Source: Plantago ovata (Eukaryota > Streptophyta > Magnoliopsida > Lamiales > Plantaginaceae). From it: DNA of 64,000 nt. Positions 33,159 through 43,960 of this stretch are shown piece after piece. Each line of letters opens with the position of its first letter. The first letter of the stretch is position 1. The notes below the pieces were generated by a model. That model did no database searches, had not been told where the DNA came from, and saw only the letters and a list, made by a program, of their open reading frames with translations. The stretch spans positions 73,134,496-73,198,495 of the forward strand of contig CM051457.1 of assembly GCA_028274465.1 (NCBI GenBank), given 5' to 3'. A program made the translations under genes and the position numbers.

Positions 33159-34453
33159 TGATGAATGTGTATTTTACACTTTCATTTGAGTCTTTTTCAC
33201 CTATTTTAGCTATCCTCTATGTTAATTTAGCTATATTTTAATGCATTTTATTAGAATAGTGTCACGTTTCCCTTTAGATTTTATTTTACAGGTTTTGGTT
33301 GAAATTCGAGGATTTCCGGGCAATTATATTGAAGTTGACAAGGAATTGGTGTTCCAGAAGCCTAATTGGAGTATCTGAAGGTTTCCGAATAGGATTTGAA
33401 GTCTAGGGGCCGAATCTGGATGTTAGAAGGCCACTAGAAGTCAGAAACCGAGTCCGGAAAGGGGAAGAAATCCAAAACCGCGTCGAAAATGCGGAATTCC
33501 GCGAAAAAGCCGCCGGGCGAACCGCCGCGGAGCTGGGGCGAACCGCCCCACACCGGGCGAACCGCCGGGCGTGTGGGGCGAACCGCCGGGCGTGTGGGTC
33601 GAACCGCCCCGTAGTATTTCGGGGCCTATATATAGTTGCTCAGTTTTCTCCGAAAATCATATCTTTCCAGACCTACTTTCTCACCTCTCTCTATAGTTTT
33701 AGGTAGGAACTTCCCGGGGCCTGTCCTGGGAGTTCCGTAGGTTAGGGGATACTTTTTCATAGCGGATTGGAGCTCGTAGGATCGCAATTCTTCGGAGATT
33801 GACAACCTTCGGTAACTTGTATCTTACAGTTTAATCTACTTATTTTATATACCTTTCAATATGTTTTCTTTTATGATTTCTGTTGATTGCATGCCTATTA
33901 TGAGTAGCTAAACTTATCGTTGGTGGTAGTATGTGAATTCTTAGCGAAGGGAAGATAATCATGCTAATGGCTATATCGCGCATTATACTCCGTGTCATTG
34001 CTTTATTTCGTTGATCAGGCACAGCCTAAATTCTCGTATGTTGTATTAATTATGATGCACAATTGGACACTTGTCGACCGGTATGCGAGTTTATCTTCGT
34101 AGTGTTGAATAATTACGGAACACAATAGGAGAACAGTGATTGACTTGTCAGACCAGTTATCGACCCGTTATGCTAAGACCGAGGAATTTATGCATGATTA
34201 TCGACCCGTTATGCTAAGAAGGATCATACTATCACCAATCTCCATTATCTGTTAGAAAAACCCCTCTGCTATCTGTCTGCTGTTTTTATATTCCAAATTA
34301 GATTTGATAAAGCTAGTTATAGTCCTGAGAGAACGACACTCGAGTCATTCTACTACTACACTACGGTTTTCGTTATAGTTGTGGATTGCCTTTGGCTAAT
34401 TACAAATTTATTTGATTCGTCCGTGTTGGAGCACGACATCCGCACGTTCATCA
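33159..34453 (+). repeat. 3' LTR of E (1295 bp)
   Basis: It has the same ends as the 5' LTR. The near-palindrome array (33511-33611) has one extra unit. A stretch near 34158-34178 is replaced by a copy of 34198-34218. Followed by ATCCT. Confidence 0.93.
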
Positions 34454-34458
34454 ATCCT

Positions 34459-34688
34459 CTCATGCAAAGTTGCTCATGTGATAAAATAACCCCCTCCTCG
34501 TTCTCACGAGGTATCCTCAGGTTTCCTTCCTCGTACGTGTCTAAGAACCCTTTTGGATCATCACCCATTGAAAACGTGGAGAGAATGGAGTAGTACGAAG
34601 GATCAAAGTCATAATTCCTGCAATCGTCGTCCAATGTTATGCAAGGCCCTCGAGGCATCACATACCGGGGCAACGGAGGTTGACTCAT
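34459..34688 (-). pseudogene. D gag, N-terminal part
   Basis: ATG at 34688 opens MSQPPLPRYVMPRG and runs about 76 codons to the E insertion site. SILSTFSMGDDPKGFLDTYEE resembles the N-terminal gag domain before the conserved core. The leader from the PBS to the ATG is about 307 nt. Split by E. Confidence 0.75.
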
Positions 34689-34995
34689 CCTTTCATATGA
34701 CTAGTTTCTGCACACGAGGAAACAAGAAACCAAGGAGCAGAATCCACAAAAGAAAAACAAAAATTTGCAAAGAAAAACACAAAGAGTGCAAACAAACACA
34801 ATGTAATCAAGAACTTCAAGAGCACAAGCACGCAAGGTAACCGAGATCAGATTACATGAATTTTCTGAAAAAGATAGGGGGGAAGAAATAGGGTAAGAAA
34901 GTGAGTTTTTTTAGAGCAAACCCCCAGAGCCTGTTCTTTTGTAGGGAACTGAATGCTGAAAATAAAAATAAGCTAAACCGAAAAAAGGAGTATAG

Positions 34996-35013
34996 TCCCC
35001 GGCAACGGCGCCA
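34996..35013 (-). other. Primer-binding site of D (tRNA-Asp)
   Basis: The plus strand TCCCCGGCAACGGCGCCA equals the 3' end of plant tRNA-Asp(GTC) with CCA, three bases from the LTR. Confidence 0.9.
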
Positions 35014-35016
35014 ATT

Positions 35017-36013
35017 TGATGAACCGGAATTTGTCAGATTCTAATTAATCAAATAAATTTATATTTAGCCAAAGGCAATTCACAACTACAACGAAAACCG
35101 TAGTGTAGCAGTAAAATAACCTCGAGTGTCGATCTCTAAGGACTATAACTAGATTTATATAATCTAACTTAAACTATAAAATCAACAAACGACTTAGCAA
35201 AGGTTTTTCTTATCAGATAATGGAAGTTAGTGATAGTATGATCATTCAAAGCATAGCAGGTTAATAATCATGCATGAAGTACCCGATCGTTTTGCATAGA
35301 GATCTTTGATCAATGAATTGTCCAATTGTGTTCCGTTATTATTCAACACTATGAAGATAGAGGTTTTAGATAGATCAAAGAAATAAAGCAATAACTCAAC
35401 GTCTGATTCGCTTTACCGCCATCAGCATAATTATTAACCCTTCGCTAAGAAATCACATACTATCACCAACGATAAATTTAGCTACTCAGAGATGACATGC
35501 AATCAACAGAAATCATAGCAAGATTGAATGAAAACATGTTGAAAGATAAATAAATATGAATAGAAAAACTGTAAAATACAATGTTACCGAAGGTTGTCAA
35601 TCTCCGAAGAATCGCGATCTTACAAGCTCCAAAACGATAAGAAAAAGTGTCTCCTATGCTAAGAATCCCCAGAACAGGCTCTGGAGAATTCCTACCTAAA
35701 ACTAATGAGAAAGGTGAGAGAAAAGGTCTGAGAAACTATGAAAAAACGGAGAAACTGAGCAACTATATATAGCGGTTCGGCAGGTGTGGGGCGAGTCGCC
35801 CCACACACCGGGCGAATCGCCTGGTGTGGGGCGAACCGCCCCACGTCCCGGGCGAATCGCCCGGGACCTCCAGTCGGCAGGTTACGCGTTTTTGGATTTC
35901 TTTTCCTTTTTGGACTCGGTTTTTTCCTTCTAGTGATCTTTTAGCCTTCAGACTCGACCCCTAGACTTCAAATCCTATCCGAAATCTTCTAGATACTCCA
36001 AAAATGCCTTCGG
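35017..36013 (-). repeat. 5' LTR of D, PBS-side part
   Basis: Inner part of the D LTR, including the near-palindrome array (about 35784-35872) and TATA box, up to the F insertion at 36014. It is continued at 46067-46261. Confidence 0.9.
36009..36013. repeat. Target-site duplication of F, left
   Basis: TTCGG before the LTR start at 36014, repeated at 46062-46066. The uninterrupted site can be read at about 23357 in D's 3' LTR. Confidence 0.93.
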
Positions 36014-38123
36014 TGTAAGAAAATATGGTCAGAGTTACCCCTAGGGTACGCAGCGGAATTTTAAAATTTTCTTAACATACTGGTTAATTGATTATGCATA
36101 TGTCGTATATATATAAACACGTCAATTAGAAGACTAACCTTACTTCCAAAGCAGCTTCCAAGTCTTCGTAATAATCCGGTGTATCTTCTCCTTCGTCAAA
36201 GTCGAAGATATCTACAATACTCTGTATATCTGCAAGACAATAAGAGTTAGTTTCCAGCTCCTAGAACCTCAACCTTGGTATCCACGGATGAACAGCCTAT
36301 CGGAAGAATGCTAGGATATTCTTTATGTGACCAAGAAGACGGGACGGCAATTCCCTCCGGTGGCGGTGTGCGCGCGCGTGAGGCTAAGGGGAGGAGGGGA
36401 GAGTTTTTATTTTCTCTAAGAAAACTGGGTAGGAAGACTGTGAAAGTCTATGTCAGAAACTGTGTCTCAAATCGTTTGTAACTGTGTATAAAACTCTCTC
36501 CAATAGTCTACTATATATAGTAGTCTATAGAAGCCTAAAGCATAAGCAATTAGACTTCGTAAAGGAATAAGAATCTAATTCTTATCGCACAAGGAAACCA
36601 ATATCAAGTCTAGATTCATTCCCAATCAAATCAAAACTCAATCAGGAAAATCTAACTTATCCCTTGGACTTCTAATAGAGGAAGGAGTCAAACTCCTTCC
36701 CCTACTCAGCCACGCGCGCGCGTGCGCCTGTCCTACGGGAGGTGGGTCCCACTTTTGGGACCCACTTATATTTCTAAGGCAATCCAAACTCCAAGCAGAT
36801 TATTCCCAAGTGCATATGTTAATTCTAAATTAACATATCCTTTACAATCAAACCTCCATTATATTTCCAAAATATAATCTTTAATTGTATTTACATAAAA
36901 TACAATTAATTAGCCAATTCAATTAATAATTCCAAATCATTAATTGAGCCACCAATTATTATAATTAATTCCAAATTAATTATAATCCATCAATCACAAT
37001 TAATTCCAAATTAATTGCGATTCCATCTTCAAAGATATTCTGATAGGCTGAATCACCACATTGTGTGACCCATAGGGCCTCACCGTATTAAGCAAGTTCT
37101 AGACTAGGCAACATGGAATTCCTAGACGGTTCCATTTGCAATATTAATACGCGAGGACGTTTGAGAGGTTTCTCAAAGCTAACCCTTTCGTTGCGAAGCC
37201 TGTTGCGCTCAACGCGGCGATGGTAACGTCCCTTCATCTGACTTGCTCGGATGTATCTAGGATCGATGAAGTGTCTATCCCAATAATACATCCACGGGCG
37301 TCTCAGGGAGTTGTTTGGTTAAGATATACTTATGACCATCATAATATATCATTTGCACTGGCCAGTGACTTTACCAACACAACTATGCAGACTACGAGCA
37401 GTGCTCTCCAGTGCTACACTTGAGAGATGAATCCTTCACAGAATCAGTTATCACCCCCATTTGTATTTAGCCATAATCCTGGATCGTGTCTTAGGTCAAC
37501 TTCTTATTCAGAGCTGACATCGACGGGTCCACCAAGGATATGGAGCAACAAATGTGATGATAAAGTCCTGTAAGTGCAAAGGACGAATGGCATCACTTCG
37601 ACAACTCATCGGTTCCCATAGACACGTCAGTGTGGAGTATACATCGATGGGAGTGTCCGGTGGGTACTTCCATTGTTCGATAAAGCTTCTTCGAACAACT
37701 ATGCGCAGTTATGGGAACGTTCCTTGATTGTCCAACAATCCGTTCCGTGGCCGTGGGATCGGCTCACACTTGCTCCAACAAGTATAACCTCCACGCATAC
37801 TAGTCTTGTCAGGTTCATTCAGACCCCCACATCCGAGATGTACCACGACTAGGGAGAGTTTGTGATAGATGATAACTCACATAGCTCCCACTAATTGTGT
37901 GATCGGTCATCTATCCGAGGGGACATGTTCAGTATCAATACAGACAGCAATATAGATATGACATGCTGCAGCCTGGTGTAATATAAATATGAAAGCGATA
38001 CTCAACAGTAAAATGAAACAAACATATATTATATTACGTTGACCTGTGTAATAGTACATATATGTCCTCTACAAAGGCACCATGCCCTTAGTAAGGACTG
38101 TCTCTAGGACATATACATTATCA
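36014..38123 (-). repeat. 3' LTR of F (2110 bp)
   Basis: It runs TGTAAGAAAATATGG to CATTATCA on the plus strand. It includes CTACTATATATAGTAG (about 36506-36524), a palindrome that could hold the minus-strand TATA box, and alternating CG/GT runs near 36368 and 36713. Confidence 0.93.
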
Positions 38124-38136
38124 ATCTCCCACTTGG
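38124..38136 (-). other. Polypurine tract of F
   Basis: The minus strand CCAAGTGGGAGAT lies directly before the 3' LTR, the usual copia form. Confidence 0.82.
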
Positions 38137-38137
38137 A

Positions 38138-39755
38138 CTAGAGCCAGTCACCTTTATGCCTAATGCCCAGATTAGCATAATGTCTTAAGTGGACTTCCAC
38201 TGATAAGACTTTGGTGAAAGGATCTGCCACGTTGTCCGTGGTTGAGACACGTTCTATACTAACTTCTCCTCTATCTATAATCTCACGTATAACGTGATAT
38301 TTTCTAAGTATATGTACGTTCTTGTTTGTAGATCTAGGCTCCTTAGCTTGAGCGACGGCGCCCGTATTGTCCCAATAAATCGTTATTGGACTAGGAGCAG
38401 GAACAACCCTCAATTCCTTCAAGAACTCTAAAATCCAGACAACTTCTTTCGAAGCTTCTGATTCAGCAATGTACTCGGCTTCTGTGGATGAGTCAGCAAT
38501 CGTGGCTTGTTTAGAACTCTTCCAAAAGATAGCTCCTCCGTTCTATTTGAATACGTATCATGTCCTTGACTCAAAGTCATCAGGATCTGATTCAAATCCA
38601 GCGTCGACATAACCAGACATCTTTAATTCTGGTTCTCCACCAAACACTAAGAACATCTCTTTAGTCCGTCGAAGGTACTTAAGAATGTTCTTTACAGCAG
38701 TCCAGTGAGGTACTCCTGGATTCTGTTGGTGTCGACAAGTGACACTAAGCGCATATGCCACATCGGGCCTTGTGCAATTCATTGCATACATTATAGACCC
38801 TACTGCCGAAGCATAGGGCACACTACTCATTGCTTTTCTTTCTTCATCAGTTTTAGGACTATCCTTAACTGATAAGACAATCCCATGCCTAGCTGGGAGA
38901 AAGCCTCTCTTTGAGTCGTCCATCATATAACGCTTCAGTATTTTGTCGATGTAGGTGGACTGTGTCAATCCTAACATCCTCTTGGATCTATCTCTATAGA
39001 TCTTGATCCCTAGGATGTTCACCCAAGTCCTTTATTGAGAAGGCACTTGATAACCAAACTTTAGTCTCTTCTAGCATAGAGACATTGTTTCCCATGATCA
39101 AAATGTCATCAACATAGATGATCATGAAAACGATTCCTTTGTCGCTGTGTCTCGCATAGACATAGGGATCTTCCTTGCTTCTGATGAAGTCAAACGTTTG
39201 ACAGCTTCATCAAAGCGGATATTCCAGCTCCTTGACGCTTGCTTTAGCCCATAGATGGATCTTTGTAATTTGCATACAACGGTTGGCCTGGTTTTACTAA
39301 TAAAACCTTCCGGCTGTACCATATAGACCTCTTCCTCAAGGTTGCCATTGAGGAAGGATGTCTTTACATCCATCTGCCATATTTCATAATCATAATAGGC
39401 AGCTATCGCAAGTAGAATTCGAATGGACTTCAATTTTGCTACTTGTGAAAAAGGTTTCATCGTAATCGATGCCATACCTTTGCGTGTAGCCTTTCACCAC
39501 AAGCCTAGCTTTGTGCGTTTGTACCTTGCCATCGGCATCTGTCTTTCGTTTAAAGACCCATTTGCACCCAATTGGTCTAACCCCTTGGGGCAAGTCTACC
39601 AAGTTCCAAACTTGGTTCTGGTACATTGAATACATTTCTAATTCCATGGCCTCTTGCCATTTTTCTGAGTCAATATCAATTATTGCCTCTTTGTAGGTCT
39701 CGGGATCTTCCCGATCTGATAAACCGACATCAAGTTCACTGATGTCTTCTATCAT
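38138..39755 (-). pseudogene. F reverse transcriptase and RNase H, frameshifted
   Basis: RT opens with WNLVDLP...GCKWVFKRK, THKARLVVKGYTQ and IDYDETF, then continues in other frames through WQMDVKTSFLNG, the YGLKQASRSWN segment and a preserved YVDD box (minus strand near 39105-39120, IIYVDDILIMG). After a shift near 39020 comes LGIKIYRDRS, then PYASAVGSIMYAM and GYVDAGF, leading to RNase H (ITIYWDNTGAVAQAKEP, KYHVIREI, NVADPFTK). At least four frame changes are visible (about 39470, 39120, 39020 and 38430-38560). All major motifs survive, but no single frame does. Confidence 0.86.
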
Positions 39756-39830
39756 AAGGCTTTGCTTCTGAGGTCCTCTAAGGATCCTCTTCGACCTACG
39801 GAGCTCGACTTGTTCTGGTGCTTTTCTTTT

Positions 39831-41108
39831 CTAGCTTCGTGTAACACGAACATTATCAGTGGGTACTGATGCAGCTGGTCGTTGGGCGCGACCCTGTTCC
39901 CTTGCGGGAGGCTGCTCTTGTGCAACTTGTTGCACAGGTTGGTTGACAACGGGTTCTACAGGTGTGGTTTCAACTGTTGATCTAATCACAGGACTCCCAC
40001 TGACTATGACATGCCTAGCAAGTGTCATATCATCACCCTTGTCTGCTTCGAAAGCTCCCACTGAACTTGAGTCCAAATCAGAAGATTTAAAGACCTCATG
40101 TTCGCGCGTGTCAAAGTCTTGAATTTCTTCAAGTTCTATCATATCATCTAACCTCTCTTCTTCGAGGTATTCAGCTTCTAAAAACTTCACGTTTCTAGAC
40201 ACGATCACCTTGTGATCTTCAACATGATAGAATTCATAGTCTCTCGTCTGACGAGGATAGCCTATGAAATATACTTTGACACCCTTGGCATCTAACTTAT
40301 CAGTGAGCATCAGCTTGACTATCGCAGGACAGCCCCAAGGTCTAAGATAGCCTAGTGAAGGCTTCTTTCCCTTCCATAACTCATAAGGAGTTCTCTCCAC
40401 TGATTTAGATGGTACACGGTTCAGAATGTAGATTGCAGTTTGTAGTGCATATCCCCACAGATACTTTGGAAGAGTCGAGAATCCAATCATTGATCTTACC
40501 ATGTCTAACAGGGTTCGATTCCTTCTCTCAGACACACCGTTTAACTGTGGTGTTCCAAGAGGAGTCCATTGCGATTGAATCCCATTTCCCTTCAAGTAAT
40601 CGATAAATTCTTCACTAAGGTATTCACCTCCTAAATCCGATCGAAGAGTGACTATCCTTAGGTTCAATTCATTCTCGACCTCATTCCTAAACTCCTTGAA
40701 TTTCCCAAAGGTCTCGGATTTATTCTTCATAAGAAAGATATATCCATACCTTGAGAAATCGTCAGTAAAGGTAACGAAGTAAGGATAACCCCCACGCGCA
40801 TGGACTTTAAAAGGTCCACATACATCGGTATGTATGAGCTCTAAGCAGCGAGTGGCACGAACACCTTGTCCAACAAAAGGTTTATTCGTCATCTTACCCT
40901 TAACACAAGATTCACATGTACCATATGATTCGAAATCAAATTGTTCTAAGTAGTCCAACTTCCTTAGTCTTTGAATCCGTGTTTCATTGATATGGCCTAG
41001 CCTACAATGCCATAGATAAGATGGATTATTCTTCTTACTTGAAGACGGTTGTTTGTTATGTATTTGAAATAAAGGTTGACTACTTTGCAAAATATATAAA
41101 CCATTCAC
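39831..41108 (-). pseudogene. F integrase
   Basis: An open stretch of 425 codons. N-terminal HHCC zinc finger ([14 protein letters not shown]...CESCVKGK), DDE core ([29 protein letters not shown]), then the [11 protein letters not shown] and YFIGYP segments and a proline/valine-rich linker toward RT. The three catalytic acids and zinc ligands are intact. It is cut from the protease by a one-base shift in a T run near 41165 and from RT near 39755-39831. The listed first codon is only the first permitted one; the frame opens a little upstream. Confidence 0.87.
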
Positions 41109-41157
41109 TAAGCGAGCTTTTCCATAATACTGGTCATTTAATGAAAAATAACAAGTA

Positions 41158-41588
41158 TTAGGAAAAACCCCAATTGTCCAACAATGGAATGGAAATAATA
41201 CTTATGACAATGGATGGAACAAAATAAACGCTATCAAGTTCTAAACGTTGTCCTGAAGGTAAATCTATCTTGCAGCGTCCAACGCGTTTGGCTTCAACTG
41301 GATTGTTGTTCCCAACATGCAAGTCGATTTCACCATGCTTGACTAACCTGTGTTCAATGGCCCCTTGCACATTATTATAAATGTGCGAGCCACAGGCTGT
41401 ATCTAATACCCAACCATTGGAGTCAAAAGTAGTCATGTTCATTTCAATAACAAACATACATGAGCTAGAAGTCGGCGGCCTCTTACCTTGATCTGCCCTC
41501 AGCTTAGGGCAATCTTTCTTCCAATGTCCTTTCTGCCTACAGAATAGACATTCATCTGTGCGTACCGTTCCGCTTCTCTTGAACTTCT
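41158..41588 (-). pseudogene. F zinc knuckle and protease, catalytic triplet altered
   Basis: In the gag frame, after a TAG near 41593, comes the CCHC knuckle CLFCRQKGHWKKDC (CX2CX4HX4C, about 41520-41565). The protease follows: WVLDTACGSHIYNN, where relatives read DTGCGSHI, so the catalytic glycine of DTG is alanine. Then GEIDLHVGNN, RCKIDLPSG and LELDSVYFVPSI lead toward integrase. The frame ends at 41158 through a one-base change in a T run. Confidence 0.83.
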
Positions 41589-41691
41589 TTTTCTAGTTCA
41601 GACGCTTAGGCTTATCACTCGAAGTGTTAGCCTTGGCTCCCGACTTTCCCTTACCCTTAGCACCTTTGTTTCTCGGGTTTCGGTTAGACGG

Positions 41692-42336
41692 TTACCCAAC
41701 AAACATGATCGACTTTTCCTTCTTAGGAAGAGTTTGATCATATGTCTTCAGCAGATTATGGAGTTCGGGCAGTGTCACGTCTTTCGCATTCATCGTGTAA
41801 TTAATGATGAACTGCGAATACGAACTCGGCAATGATTGAAGGACAAAGATCACCATGATCTTGTTCTCTAGCTTAACGCCGGCATTGGCAAGCTTTTCGA
41901 AGAGACCAATCATTTTGAGAACATGCTCAGACATGTTCCCTCCTTCACTGAGCTTGCACGTGTGTATGTCTTTGATCAAATCAAATTCAACACTTCTAGC
42001 TGTCGTCTTAAAGAGCGACTCAAGATGTTTCAACATCTCATATGGCAACATGCTTTCATGTTGCCTCTGCAGCTCATTGCTCATTGCCGCCAGCATAATA
42101 CACTGCGCGGACTTAGCATCCTCAAGATGCTTATCAGACCTTGCCTTGTTGGCTTGATTCCAAGCAGCAACTTGATCGGCAGTCTGATTTTCGGGGCACA
42201 CGGGAATGACCTCGTCCAAGACGTACTCAATCTTTTCGTACCTCAGCACCAAACGTATATTCCTGATCCAATCTAGGAAGTTTGGTCCGGTTAAAATTTG
42301 CTTCTCCAAGACAGCACGGAGCGAGATACTCGCCAT
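41692..42336 (-). pseudogene. F gag (capsid-like)
   Basis: ATG at 42336 opens MASISLRAVLEKQILTGPNF, the typical copia gag start (an LTG..F.DW pattern follows), and continues through ILAAM-like LAAMSNELQRQ, LFKTTARSVEFDLIK and the FVLQSLPSSYSQFIINY segment to KSIMFVG. TAA at 41692 and TAG near 41593 interrupt the same frame before the zinc knuckle and protease, so gag-pro was one ORF now cut by two nonsense codons. Confidence 0.87.
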
Positions 42337-42825
42337 ATCTAATATCCTAAGGAGAAATAATATAGAACGAAAACAATAAATCAACTATTGAAATATCATT
42401 TCTAAATACACAGTCAACATAACTAAACAACAAGGTCCTTTAGCTGTTTAGCTCCCACTATTTTCACATATGCTTGCCCCCACAACAAACATACGGGTAA
42501 TGTCCAACAAGTTACCGTAGTGGCCAAGATCCAAATCCATATTATGCCATACTCCAACGGGGGCTGGTCGCATAGCATAATATGACCGGTAGGACTAGTA
42601 AGACTATCCAATTGCGTCACGCAACTCTTGGTTGTTAAATCTAATTTAACCCGATGCCCTACATATTGCACCTATCGAGGTCGCTAGATACAATATGCAG
42701 TAAGTCATAACCATAGGCTTACTCTAATTTGACGATTACTGCGAGTCTTGTAAGACGAGGTCGCCAATACAAGAAAACGCAATGAAAGTTCAAAATTAAA
42801 GCACCCTATGGAAAGCATATCGGAA

Positions 42826-42927
<102 letters not shown>

Positions 42928-42993
42928 TTCCGTACTTATATTTGTTGGGGCTTGTAGCTTGAGGGTTGTTATCAGTCATCTACAAACAAATAA

Positions 42994-43144
42994 GGGCGCC
43001 GCCTACCCATCATGCATGAACGGTCTACACATAATGGATGCCGCCTATCCATTCTAGTTCTAAACGCGGTCAAGCATATAATGGGTGCCGCCTACCCATA
43101 CATAAATATGCGGTCCGACATATAAGAGGGCGCCGCCTACCCTC
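42994..43144 (-). repeat. Array of four hairpins with constant loop, F leader
   Basis: On the plus strand each unit has GCCGCCT between complementary arms (loop AGGCGGC in the sense RNA): GGG/CCC (42994-43008), AATGGAT/ATCCATT (43033-43053), ATGGGT/ACCCAT (43081-43099), GAGGG/CCCTC (43126-43144). A GCGGTC-like box lies between units. Spacing is 42-47 bp. Confidence 0.85.
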
Positions 43145-43645
43145 GCATGCATAGCGGTCGAACGGAATGTAAAAACATGGTATTTAAACATGCATTGTCA
43201 AATAATAGCATATTGAGCATATGAAACAAGTAGTAGCCTATGTGGATGACAAATGACTTCATAATTTCATTATGAAAATTATAATCCCATACTTATAATC
43301 TCTATGGAATAATTGAAAATTTGGACTAGATTGAACATTCGAAAATTCTATTAACCAAGTAGCAATTTTCGAAAACCCGAAGGACTTAATTGTAATTTTA
43401 AAAACCTTAGAGGTGTTAAATCTAAAATTCAAAAGTAGAAGGACTAATTTGCAATAAACAATAAATTGATAAATTACAAATAAGCCCTTTAACTTTATAC
43501 TAATTAAATTTAACGCCTCTAGTTTAAAACAATTACAATTAAATCATATTTATATTCCAAATATAAAATTCAATCCTCAAAACTTTCAAAATTTAATTTT
43601 GGGTCCAACCCGAAAATATATAATTTTTTTTTTTTTTTAAAACGT

Positions 43646-43786
43646 GGGACGGGACCTAGTCCCGTCCCCTCCCGGTGCCCGCGGCCCCGGGCGCCCGGCG
43701 ACCGCCGCACGCGGGTACCGGACGCCGCGGGTGCAGGCGCCTGGCGCCCCAGGCGCCGGGCAGCTGCGTCCGCAGGCGCTGCCCGG
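43646..43786 (-). repeat. GC-rich self-complementary block in the F leader
   Basis: GGGACGGGAC/GTCCCGTCCC around CTA (43646-43668), GGCGCCTGG/CCAGGCGCC around CGCC (43736-43757), and CCGGGCAGC/GCTGCCCGG (43756-43786) enclosing TGCG/CGCA. It sits in otherwise very AT-rich sequence, about 160 nt from the PBS. Confidence 0.85.
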
Positions 43787-43947
43787 TCAAAAATATATAT
43801 ATTTAAATTTATTTTTTAAAAATATAAATTCTAAATTTATATAAAAAACAAAACTTTTGAAAATCGAATTTATCATAGAATCAATTGCATCCACATATCT
43901 ACAAAATCATACAATATATATACGTATATACGTAATCAATTAACCTA

Positions 43948-43959
43948 GCTCCGATACCA
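43948..43959 (-). other. Primer-binding site of F (initiator tRNA-Met)
   Basis: The plus strand GCTCCGATACCA is one mismatch from the tRNA-iMet 3' end, one base from the LTR. Confidence 0.87.
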
Positions 43960-43960
43960 C

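Larger units (their letters stand above)
26106..34453 (+). mobile_element. Element E: complete non-autonomous gag-protease Athila-like element
   Basis: Both LTRs, tRNA-Asp PBS, gag, protease, long 3' region, PPT and a perfect 5-bp target duplication (ATCCT) are present; total 8348 bp. No RT, RNase H or integrase is visible anywhere between the protease end (29774) and the PPT (33141). It fits the TR-GAG description. A trans-acting Athila-like partner (A type) would be needed for movement. It inserted into D's gag. Confidence 0.93.

Noticed and set aside
36366-36735. Alternating CG/GT runs in the F LTR as possible Z-DNA regulatory elements
   Set aside because: Short runs (under 20 bp) that vary between the two LTRs; no further support.
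37088-37291. 67-codon ORF present in both F LTRs (also 45026-45229)
   Set aside because: Present twice only because the LTR is duplicated; no recognisable domain, and it lies in LTR sequence expected to be noncoding.
42994-43144. Regularly spaced repeats that could be taken for a CRISPR array
   Set aside because: Units are hairpins of a retrotransposon leader with 42-47 bp spacing, diverged repeats and no cas genes, in plant DNA.
43644-43844. Proline/glycine-rich ORF in the GC-rich block of the F leader
   Set aside because: Produced by the GC-rich stems on the antisense side of the element; no homology recognised.
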